From JABMRF01 sp964434235 (GTDB lineage: Bacteria; Patescibacteriota; Patescibacteriia; UBA11705; JABHMO01), in NCBI GenBank assembly GCA_964434235.1, contig CAYSUN010000008.1:1-34467 (forward strand): 34,467 nucleotides of DNA, given 5' to 3'. The position numbers were made by a program, and so were the translations under genes. The notes under the pieces are model-generated. The model worked only from the letters and a program-made list of their open reading frames with translations, was not told the DNA's origin and ran no database searches. Below, in pieces: positions 15,879-21,962 of this stretch; position 1 is the first letter of the stretch, and each line of letters begins with the position of its first letter.

Positions 15879-16857
15879 ATTGGGCGAAAATTATGCTTAA
15901 AAGTTCTTCTTGAAGTTCAACTAGATTTTTAAGTTCTTGTTTGTTGAGACCAGTTCGAAATTTAAGTATTCTAAGACCCTTTTTCTCCCATTGTCTAATT
16001 GCTTCTCCAGTAACATTAAATTCTTGACCAAGCTCTTCAAGCTTCATAAATTTTGCTCCATTGATTCTTAATCGATGGCGCAAGACAGTAGCATCTTTGA
16101 GTGGTAGTGTGTCAAGTTCTTTTCCAATTTGTTCGATTTTTTTTTGTATTTCATCATAGCTGAAACGAGCATCAATCCAAGTTTCAGAGTCTGCGTAGGC
16201 GTGAGTAGTATCAGGGATGTGATCGCCCGATGGGTTTTTGTTGCTTGATCCACGAAATTTTTCATTAACTGCAACATACTGAAACGTTAAGCAGGTTTGG
16301 GCAGTTTTGATATTTTCTAAAGTCATTTTTTTACAAGTTTTAGTGTCTTGCTCAAGTATTCTTTGATGAATTTCTTCAGCTGTAGGAACTCGTTCTAATT
16401 CAGTAAATAATTTTGTCGTGTGTTTTTGGACAATAAAGATTGCTTCTCTGGTAGCTGGTGGAATACGGAATGGATCAATGGGCATGTTATCTAAAATAAA
16501 GCGAGAAATGTGTTGTCTAATCCACCAATTAGCATAGGTGCTAAATTGATTGCCCAGTTCAGGTCGGTATAAATCAATTGCTCTCATTAAGCCAATAACA
16601 CCTTCTTGGATTAAATCAAGAATTTCCATTCCATAGCTTGAATAAACAAAAGCAGTTTTCATTACTAACTTAATGTTGTGACAAATAATTAGATCACGGA
16701 TTTTTTTCTGTTGTTTTGGGTCTTTTGTCCGTTGGAGTTCGGAAATTAAAGCGTTGTTATCAATGTCTGTGTGATTGCCGTATCTCCTTTGTATTGATTG
16801 AAGGTAGCCATTGGGGTCCAGTTTTGTTCTGGGGGGTGGCTTTTTCAGAGGTTTCAT
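15877..16857 (-). CDS. Sigma-70 family RNA polymerase sigma factor
   Basis: 326 residues. Region 2 is clear: IKLVMKTAFVYSS, then the core-binding motif EILDLIQEGVIGLMRAIDLY (about 78-97) and the -10-binding FSTYANWWIRQHISRFILD (about 105-123). Region 3 follows with IPPATREAI and VPTAEEI. Region 4 ends with the helix-turn-helix MKLEELGQEFNVTGEAIRQW (about 275-294). No region 1.1 is visible and the N terminus is short and basic/proline-rich. The segment between regions 3 and 4 (about 195-235, rich in Asp, Asn and Ser) is atypical. It may be the principal sigma factor of a reduced genome or an alternative one; the window cannot tell. AAAGGAG lies 7 nt before the ATG. It is the last gene of the minus-strand block, 52 nt after prmC. 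Confidence 0.88.
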   Translation of the reverse strand: MKPLKKPPPRTKLDPNGYLQSIQRRYGNHTDIDNNALISELQRTKDPKQQKKIRDLIICHNIKLVMKTAFVYSSYGMEILDLIQEGVIGLMRAIDLYRPELGNQFSTYANWWIRQHISRFILDNMPIDPFRIPPATREAIFIVQKHTTKLFTELERVPTAEEIHQRILEQDTKTCKKMTLENIKTAQTCLTFQYVAVNEKFRGSSNKNPSGDHIPDTTHAYADSETWIDARFSYDEIQKKIEQIGKELDTLPLKDATVLRHRLRINGAKFMKLEELGQEFNVTGEAIRQWEKKGLRILKFRTGLNKQELKNLVELQEELLSIIFAQ

Positions 16858-16909
16858 TAATAACTCCTTTGTAAATGAACAATTGTACTATCTTAAATTT
16901 TAAATATAG

Positions 16910-17791
16910 TTATGTCAATTGAATTTTTAAAGCTCCAAGCTGATTTGGTAGAATTGTTATTTTGGCTTTTGGTAAATATTTTTTTATGATTTTTTTGATT
17001 CCTGTTGTTTGCTTCGGTCCAAATTCTATTAAAATTAAATTAGGTTTAAACTTGAGTTGGTTTATTTGTTCAAAAAAATCATGATAATGAGCTAAGCCTT
17101 TTTGGTCTGAATACAAAGCTAAGCTGGGTTCAAAGTTAAGAGATTTTTGATCAGCTGATTTTAAAAGATTTTTATAATTTGGATCAAGATAGGGGAGATT
17201 AGCAATTAAAATATTAAGTTTTTTATTTTTAAGAGGTTCGAGTAAATCACCATGTAAAAAGGTTATTTTTGATTTTACTTTGTGTTGTTTAGCATTTTTT
17301 GTCGCAACTTTTAGGGCTTTGCTAGAAATATCTGTGGCCAGTATTTTAATTCGCTGAGATGCCTTTGATTGTTTTTCTAAATTATGAGCAATAGCCACAG
17401 GAATACAACCTGAACCAGTACCAATGTCAGCAATGGTTATAGTTTTGGCTGGGTAATTTGTAATTTGTTTTAAACATTCTGAAACTAAGGCTTCTGTTTC
17501 TGGTCTGGGAATTAAAACATCTTTATTAACAAAAAAATTAAGTTTGAAAAATTCTTTTTGGTTTATTAGATAGGCGAGTGGATAGTTTGTAGTCCTTTTC
17601 TTTATTAATGTATTGATTTCTTGATTTTTTGGTTTCTTGATTTCTTGTTTAGGATAAGTGTATAAAAATTCTTTAGATTTTTTTAATACAAAACATAAAA
17701 TTAACTCAGCGTCTAAGTGGGCAGTTTTAATTTTTGCTTGATTGAGTTGTTGATAAGCACTAGCCAGAGCTTGCTTAATTGTCCTTGACAT
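16910..17791 (-). CDS. prmC: Peptide chain release factor N5-glutamine methyltransferase
   Basis: 293 residues. The enzyme methylates the glutamine of the GGQ motif in release factors using SAM, which speeds termination. Seen: an N-terminal helical domain (AYQQLNQAKIKTAHLDAELIL), the linker LNFFVNKDVLIPRPETEALV (about 87-106) and SAM motif I, IADIGTGSGCIPVAIA. The catalytic motif appears as NLPY (ILIANLPYLDPN) instead of the usual NPPY: the essential Asn and Tyr are kept and the first Pro is Leu. The Lys/Asn-rich C-terminal domain ends in QLGALKIQL. The substrate gene prfA lies upstream on the same strand but is separated from prmC by an opposite-strand cassette, so it may need its own promoter. 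Confidence 0.93.
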   Translation of the reverse strand: MSRTIKQALASAYQQLNQAKIKTAHLDAELILCFVLKKSKEFLYTYPKQEIKKPKNQEINTLIKKRTTNYPLAYLINQKEFFKLNFFVNKDVLIPRPETEALVSECLKQITNYPAKTITIADIGTGSGCIPVAIAHNLEKQSKASQRIKILATDISSKALKVATKNAKQHKVKSKITFLHGDLLEPLKNKKLNILIANLPYLDPNYKNLLKSADQKSLNFEPSLALYSDQKGLAHYHDFFEQINQLKFKPNLILIEFGPKQTTGIKKIIKKYLPKAKITILPNQLGALKIQLT

Positions 17792-17902
17792 TTTGTAAAA
17801 TTGTTGTTATTATATAAAGAATAAATTTTTGTTCATTATAAAGATTTTTTATTGGGTTTAATCGGTGAGAAAATGTTCGAAACCTAAAGATGGGAGAAAA
17901 TT

Positions 17903-18229
17903 ATGAAATTGTCTGATTTAAAGGGTCAAGATTTAGCGGGTTGGCAACTTTTGTATGTTCGTGAATTGATTTTGGCTGAGCCTGATCGTGCTTTTAGGTA
18001 TTTTTTAAGTGAAGATTTTGAGCTGGCTCTTCGTTTGGATGATTTAATGGTAAGTTTGTACAAAGAGAAATCACTTAGAAATTTATCTCGGCAATATCTG
18101 GCTTTGGTGAACAAGAGCAATAAGCAAATATTTTTGCCCGATGATCCCGCTTGTGAATTTCAGCTTACTTTGACGACAGCTGATGATTTGCGAAAAAGAA
18201 TTGAAGGAATTGAAGAAAAGTTGAAATAG
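17903..18229 (+). CDS. Small protein of unknown function, first gene of the inserted cassette
   Basis: 108 residues, not recognised. It is charged and probably mostly helical, with no membrane segment. The start has GGGAG 6 nt upstream. That ribosome site lies inside an 8-codon upstream frame (17890-17916, MGENYEIV) which ends just past the real start codon. The N terminus (LKGQDLAGWQLLYVRELI) and the tail IEGIEEKLK are the most distinctive parts. The tail GIEEKLK recurs at the end of the next gene because a DNA segment covering it was duplicated. The gene lies on the plus strand between prmC and prfA, which are both minus. It may be a toxin-antitoxin-like or phage-derived gene, but I see no evidence that decides. 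Confidence 0.7.
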   Translation: MKLSDLKGQDLAGWQLLYVRELILAEPDRAFRYFLSEDFELALRLDDLMVSLYKEKSLRNLSRQYLALVNKSNKQIFLPDDPACEFQLTLTTADDLRKRIEGIEEKLK

Positions 18230-18294
18230 CAAAAAGCTCAGTGATTATAAATGGAGGTTGGTGATGACTGAAGAAATGTGGGAAAGGGTGTGTG
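18204..18294 (+). repeat. 91-bp direct repeat, copy 1
   Basis: Nearly identical to 18436-18526 (offset 232 bp, about four to five mismatches). It covers the last codons and stop of the first cassette gene, the intergenic spacer with its GGAGG site, and the first codons of the second gene. Confidence 0.9.
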
Positions 18295-18461
18295 CTTTTG
18301 TATCTGTAAGACTGAAAAGTGGACTAGAGTTTTATGAAGCGGTAAAAGCTGGGTTAAAAGATTGTGGAATTCATAATTGCAGTTATACGCCAGCTTATTA
18401 CTGTTCAGAAATTGGTCGACGATTGGGTAATCGAAAAGGAATTGAAGAAAAGTTGAAATAG
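18264..18461 (+). CDS. Small protein of unknown function, tandem paralogue A
   Basis: 65 residues from the ATG with GGAGG 6-7 nt upstream; in-frame TTG and GTG codons just before it are less likely starts. Conserved with the next gene: EEMWERVC at the N terminus, a VSxRLK segment, FYxAVKxGLxDCGI and YYCxExGxRLG. Three cysteines match between the two paralogues, which suggests a small structured domain or a metal site. Its last residues, GIEEKLK, are those of the first cassette gene, so the protein looks like a hybrid made by a 232-bp tandem duplication. A six-codon frame (18251-18271) starts at the ribosome site and ends 3 nt past the start codon, which may couple translation. Confidence 0.7.
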   Translation: MTEEMWERVCAFVSVRLKSGLEFYEAVKAGLKDCGIHNCSYTPAYYCSEIGRRLGNRKGIEEKLK

Positions 18462-18526
18462 CAAAAATCTCAGTGATTATAAATGGAGGTTGGTGATGAA
18501 TGAAGAAATGTGGGAACGAGTGTGTG
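18436..18526 (+). repeat. 91-bp direct repeat, copy 2
   Basis: Second copy of the repeat at 18204-18294. The sequence after it (18527-18667) is clearly homologous to 18295-18435 at the protein level but has diverged far more than the repeat itself. Confidence 0.9.
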
Positions 18527-18681
18527 ATTGTGTGTCTGCGAGATTGAAAAAGAAGGAGCATTTTTATTCGGCGGTAAAAAATGGGTTACTTGATTGTGGC
18601 ATTCGTGACTACGATCAAAGACCTAGGTATTATTGTCAAGAGGTCGGTAAGCGACTTGGTGCGCGAAGAAGAAAAAAGTAA
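18496..18681 (+). CDS. Small protein of unknown function, tandem paralogue B
   Basis: 61 residues. It shares about half of its residues with the preceding gene (EEMWERVC, FYSAVKNGLLDCGI, YYCQEVGKRLG) and ends in a basic tail, ARRRKK, in place of GIEEKLK. It keeps the same GGAGG site and six-codon overlapping frame (18483-18503). There is no known domain. This is the probable ancestral form: a duplication running from the tail of the first gene to codon 57 or so of this gene would produce the hybrid middle gene. It is followed by a strong terminator. Confidence 0.7.
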   Translation: MNEEMWERVCDCVSARLKKKEHFYSAVKNGLLDCGIRDYDQRPRYYCQEVGKRLGARRRKK

Positions 18682-18689
18682 GAATCAGC

Positions 18690-18727
18690 ATTACGATTTT
18701 GCTAAAAGCAAAATCGTAATTTTTTTT
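18690..18727 (+). terminator. Rho-independent terminator of the small-gene cassette
   Basis: A perfect 14-bp stem, ATTACGATTTTGCT/AGCAAAATCGTAAT, with an AAA loop and a run of eight Ts on the plus strand. The minus strand has no T-run after the stem, so prfA transcripts may read through the cassette as antisense towards prmC. Confidence 0.92.
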
Positions 18728-18739
18728 AAAATTGTTATT

Positions 18740-19792
18740 TTATTCTTGTAATTTAAATTCTTCTTCTTTTAAGGCTTCAATGATCGGTTCAATATTACCA
18801 TCAAGAATTATAGGTATATTATTCCAACTGACTTTTATTCTATGATCAGTAATTCTGTCTTGAGGGAAATTGTAAGTTCTAATTTTTTCTGATCGATCGC
18901 CTGTGCCAATCTGTTTTTTTCTATCTGCTCCGAGCGCAGCTTGTTGTTTTTCCATCTCTAATTCATATAAACGAGAACGCAAAACTTGCATAGCTTTAAG
19001 TTTGTTTTGGGCTTGAGATCTTTCATCTTGGCAAGTAACAACAGTATTAGTTGGTAAATGAGTAATTCGAACAGCGGAATTAGTTGTGTTTACACTTTGC
19101 CCACCCGCTCCACCAGAAGCATAAGTATCAATTTTCAAATCTTTATCTTCAATTTTTACATCAACTTCTTCCGCTTCAGGCAAGACTGCTACAGTAATAG
19201 CTGAAGTATGAACTCGGCCTTGTTTTTCAGTTTCAGGAACACGCTGAACTCGGTGAGTGCCTTTTTCATATTTTAAAACGCCAAAAACATTGTGGCCTTT
19301 AACATTAAAAATAATTTCTTTAAAACCGCCAATACCAATTTGATTTGAAGAAATGATGCTAATTTTCCAACCTTGTTTTTCTGCGTAGCGAGAATATGTG
19401 CGAAAAAGCTCAGCTGCAAAAAGTGCAGATTCGTCTCCACCCGTGCCAGCTCTAATTTCCACGATAACATCTTTTTTGTCATTAGGATCTTTTGGAGTTA
19501 ATTCTATTTTTAATTTATTTTCTAAATCTTGGAATTTTGGTTCAAGTTCTTCGATCTCTAGTTCCGCCAAGGTTTTTAGTTCACCAACTTCTGTTGCCAG
19601 CGTGTCTTGGGCTTGTTGCAAGTTGGAAGAAATTTTTTCATAATCAGCAATTAATTCAATGATATATTTTAATTCTGAATGTTCAGTAGAAATTTTTTTT
19701 AATTTTTCATGATCATTAACTATTGATGGATCTTGCAGTTGTTTTTCAAGTTCGGAAAATTTATCTTTAATTTTTTTTATCTTGTCTTGCAT
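18740..19792 (-). CDS. prfA: Peptide chain release factor 1
   Basis: 350 residues. Recognises UAA and UAG and triggers hydrolysis of peptidyl-tRNA. Seen: an N-terminal coiled-coil domain (about 1-95), EIRAGTGGDESALFAAELFR (about 110-129), and the stop-codon reading motif PET in RVPETEKQGR. This is the PxT of RF1, not the SPF of RF2. The catalytic loop GGAGGQSVN (GGQ) and the C-terminal QDRITDHRIK follow. Length and motifs are standard. rpmE lies upstream on the same strand and prmC downstream, the usual bacterial order, but a plus-strand cassette separates prfA and prmC. Confidence 0.97.
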   Translation of the reverse strand: MQDKIKKIKDKFSELEKQLQDPSIVNDHEKLKKISTEHSELKYIIELIADYEKISSNLQQAQDTLATEVGELKTLAELEIEELEPKFQDLENKLKIELTPKDPNDKKDVIVEIRAGTGGDESALFAAELFRTYSRYAEKQGWKISIISSNQIGIGGFKEIIFNVKGHNVFGVLKYEKGTHRVQRVPETEKQGRVHTSAITVAVLPEAEEVDVKIEDKDLKIDTYASGGAGGQSVNTTNSAVRITHLPTNTVVTCQDERSQAQNKLKAMQVLRSRLYELEMEKQQAALGADRKKQIGTGDRSEKIRTYNFPQDRITDHRIKVSWNNIPIILDGNIEPIIEALKEEEFKLQE

Positions 19793-19840
19793 ATGATTGT
19801 AAATTATATATTCTTGTTTATTTTATTGTATTCTATTTAT

Positions 19841-19880
19841 AAAAAAACCGCTTACTATAATTATAATGGAAGTAAGCGGT
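19841..19880 (-). terminator. Rho-independent terminator of rpmE
   Basis: On the minus strand ACCGCTTACT pairs with AGTAAGCGGT around a 14-nt AT-rich loop and runs into TTTTTT. A second small hairpin, CACGA/TCGTG (19886-19905), lies between it and the rpmE stop. Confidence 0.85.
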
Positions 19881-19914
19881 CTTGTCACGAAGCGACCACC
19901 TCGTGGTTTGGAAG

Positions 19915-20199
19915 TTATTTTTCGCTAGTTTTTTTTGCTTTCTTTTTTGCTTCAGCTTCGCGTTTGGCTTTTTTACCTTTTCTTTCACCAGCTTTAGCAT
20001 CTTTTTGGGCCAAACGAGCAGTAAATTTTTCAACTCGGTGAGCAGTATCAACAAGCTTAAGTTTTCCAGTGTAAAATGGATGGCACATGTGGCAAAGTTC
20101 AGTTTTAATTTCTTTATTGGTTGAACCAACTTCAAATTCATTACCACAAACACAAATAACCTTAGCTTTTTGATATTTTGGATGAGTATTTTTTTTCAT
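19915..20199 (-). CDS. rpmE: 50S ribosomal protein bL31
   Basis: 94 residues. The first 68 are a zinc-containing (C+) bL31: MKKNTHPKYQKAKVICVCGN, then the second cysteine pair in ELCHMCHPFYTGK, then RVEKF. The C-terminal 25 residues are a Lys/Ala/Glu-rich extension absent from the shortest bL31 forms. bL31 sits at the intersubunit bridge, and its cysteines bind zinc. It is the first gene of the rpmE-prfA block. Confidence 0.95.
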   Translation of the reverse strand: MKKNTHPKYQKAKVICVCGNEFEVGSTNKEIKTELCHMCHPFYTGKLKLVDTAHRVEKFTARLAQKDAKAGERKGKKAKREAEAKKKAKKTSEK

Positions 20200-20238
20200 A
20201 TAATAAATAGATATATTAGGTAATTTAGGATGGTTTAA

Positions 20239-20267
20239 GTCTATGAAGAGCTTGATAGCTAAACAAT
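20239..20267 (-). promoter_or_regulatory. Putative rpmE promoter
   Basis: On the minus strand TTGTTT, 17 nt, TAGACT, about 40 nt before the rpmE ATG. The -10 is weak. The rest of the 20200-20527 intergenic stretch shows no gene. Confidence 0.35.
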
Positions 20268-20494
20268 CTAAAATTTTAAGGCCTAATTTTTATGAGATTA
20301 TGTAGCTAGATGATAACATAGATTTATAAATTTGACAAGAGCTTATTTTTATACTTTAATATTGTAGAAATAAGCTAATGAATAAGATTTTTCAACAATA
20401 GATCAATAATTATAAAGTAGCTTTTGTGTTTTCTTTATCAATTAAAAGTTTTTAAGCTTATTGTGGATAATTTGATGATGTTTTTTTAAAATTG

Positions 20495-20503
20495 TGCTAT
20501 ACT
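20495..20503 (+). promoter_or_regulatory. Extended -10 promoter of the YtxH-like gene
   Basis: TGCTATACT is an extended -10 element (TG-n-TATACT); no good -35 lies upstream. The predicted transcript start (about 20510) rules out a start codon at 20492 and supports the ATG at 20528. Confidence 0.6.
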
Positions 20504-20527
20504 TACTTTAGTAAAGGAAAAATTAAT

Positions 20528-20875
20528 ATGAAAACAAAAAAGTTTTTAAGTGGGTTGGCGTTAGGAGCAGTTATTGGTTCAGCTTTGGGCATTTTTTATC
20601 ATCCAAAATCTGGTAAAGAAAGTCGTGATAAGTTTAAGAAGTTATCTAAAACATTTTCAGAAAATTTAATCAAGGATGTTACCAAAGCAAAAAAAATAGG
20701 CAAAAAGGAATACGAGGCAATTTTGGAAAACATTGTTCAGAAACATTCTAAAAATGATTTACTTACAACTGAAGCGTGGCAAGAAATAGGTAGTGAATTA
20801 AAAGAACGATGGAACGATATCCAAAGGGAAATGAAAAATACCACCAGTAAAAAAGTTGCTAAAAAGAAAAAATAA
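20528..20875 (+). CDS. YtxH-like small membrane-anchored protein
   Basis: 115 residues from the ATG at 20528, which has AAAGGA 8 nt upstream. The N terminus has a glycine-rich membrane segment (FLSGLALGAVIGSALGIFYH) followed by PKSGKESRDKFKK, the layout of YtxH/GvpP-like general-stress proteins. The rest is a Lys/Glu-rich helical region, probably coiled-coil, ending in KKVAKKKK. A longer frame from a TTG at 20492 would overlap the promoter and is rejected. Function in the family is unknown. It is transcribed alone. Confidence 0.8.
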   Translation: MKTKKFLSGLALGAVIGSALGIFYHPKSGKESRDKFKKLSKTFSENLIKDVTKAKKIGKKEYEAILENIVQKHSKNDLLTTEAWQEIGSELKERWNDIQREMKNTTSKKVAKKKK

Positions 20876-20948
20876 TGTTAAAAATTAATTCTTGCTGAAA
20901 AGCAAGGTTTAATATATCGCTTTAAAAAGCAAAAAAACCTAAAGAGTC

Positions 20949-20984
20949 CCAAAAAAGGGTCAATAATGACCCTTTTTTGGTTTT
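20949..20984 (+). terminator. Rho-independent terminator of the YtxH-like gene
   Basis: A perfect 14-bp stem, CCAAAAAAGGGTCA/TGACCCTTTTTTGG, with an ATAA loop, followed by TTTT. Confidence 0.9.
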
Positions 20985-20992
20985 AAATTAAA

Positions 20993-21021
20993 CTGACTAA
21001 AAAAAAATAATATGATATACT
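20993..21021 (+). promoter_or_regulatory. Putative lgt promoter
   Basis: CTGACT, 17 nt, TATACT with TGA in front (extended -10). The ATG follows only about 9 nt later, so the mRNA would be leaderless or nearly so. Confidence 0.5.
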
Positions 21022-21030
21022 TAAAACAAT

Positions 21031-21849
21031 ATGATTAAATTTTTACATTCAAATATTCCTGAAGCAATTTTGCTACACATTGGTCCATTGCAAATTCATT
21101 GGTATGGTTTGCTTATGGTTGTTGGCGGATTGTTAGGTTTTTGGTTGGTTTTGTTTTTAGCCAAACAATACAAGCAAGATAAAAGTTTTTTTTCAGATCT
21201 TTTGTTGTACTGGGTAATTGGGGCTATTCTTGGCGCGAGAGTTTATTATGTTTTATATGCTTGGGATTTTTATAAGGATAACTTAGTTGATGTTTTGAAA
21301 ATTTGGCAGGGTGGATTGGCTATTCACGGAATTATTTTGGGTGGGTTTATTGCAACTTTTATTTATTGTCGAATTAAGAAAAAAGATTTTTGGTTAACTG
21401 CGGATATCGTGGCAGTTGGTTTGGTGCTGACTCAAATTGTCGGCAGAGTTGGAAATTATTTTAATCAAGAAATTTTTGGTTTACCAACTTCTCAAGCTTG
21501 GGGGATTCCAATTGAAATAATGAATCGACCAGTTGAATATCTTCAAGCTGAATATTTCCATCCAACTTTTTTGTATGAATCTTTGCTGAATATTTTTGTT
21601 TTGCTTGTTTTATTATTCTTAACTTCTGTGCAAATAAAAAAACATAAATGGCCAGCTGGTACAATTTTTTTATCGTATTTAATTTTGTATTCTGTTGTGC
21701 GATTCAGTTTAGAATTTTTAAGAATAGATTACAGCCCACTGGTTTTTGGTGTGCGTTGGGCGCAGATTTATAGCGTGCTACTTGGTGGCGGTGCGATCGT
21801 TTTTATGTTTATTCGAATAGTGAATAGGTGTCGTTTTCAGCGTAAGTAA
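21031..21849 (+). CDS. lgt: Prolipoprotein diacylglyceryl transferase
   Basis: 272 residues, a polytopic membrane enzyme. It transfers diacylglycerol from phosphatidylglycerol to the lipobox cysteine of prelipoproteins. Signatures are IHWYGLLMVVGGLLGFWL near the N terminus, GGLAIHGIILGGF (about 94-106) and the family motif GRVGNYFNQEIFG (about 138-150). HPTFLYESLLN (about 177-187) and the C-terminal RFSLEFLRIDYSP follow. The length is normal. There is no lspA gene nearby. It is flanked by its own promoter and terminator. Confidence 0.96.
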   Translation: MIKFLHSNIPEAILLHIGPLQIHWYGLLMVVGGLLGFWLVLFLAKQYKQDKSFFSDLLLYWVIGAILGARVYYVLYAWDFYKDNLVDVLKIWQGGLAIHGIILGGFIATFIYCRIKKKDFWLTADIVAVGLVLTQIVGRVGNYFNQEIFGLPTSQAWGIPIEIMNRPVEYLQAEYFHPTFLYESLLNIFVLLVLLFLTSVQIKKHKWPAGTIFLSYLILYSVVRFSLEFLRIDYSPLVFGVRWAQIYSVLLGGGAIVFMFIRIVNRCRFQRK

Positions 21850-21878
21850 TTTTTTTATTGTATATAAAATAGTGATAA

Positions 21879-21907
21879 AAAAATAAGTGGAATTTATCCA
21901 CTTTTTT
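21879..21907 (+). terminator. Rho-independent terminator of lgt
   Basis: AAGTGGA/TCCACTT with an ATTTA loop, an A-run before and TTTT after. Confidence 0.75.
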
Positions 21908-21908
21908 G

Positions 21909-21937
21909 TTACGTTTTAGGTTAAACTGTGCTATAAT
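21909..21937 (+). promoter_or_regulatory. Promoter of the 2515-residue envelope protein gene
   Basis: TTACGT, 17 nt, TATAAT with an upstream TGC (extended -10), 25 nt before the ATG. Confidence 0.6.
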
Positions 21938-21962
21938 TAAAATATAAATTTAAATCTCAAAT

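Noticed and set aside
19833..20153. 106-codon frame overlapping rpmE
   Set aside because: It is an out-of-frame shadow of bL31, whose cysteine motifs and length are standard.
20492..20527. Upstream TTG start for the YtxH-like protein
   Set aside because: It overlaps the extended -10 promoter TGCTATACT, while the ATG at 20528 has a good ribosome site.
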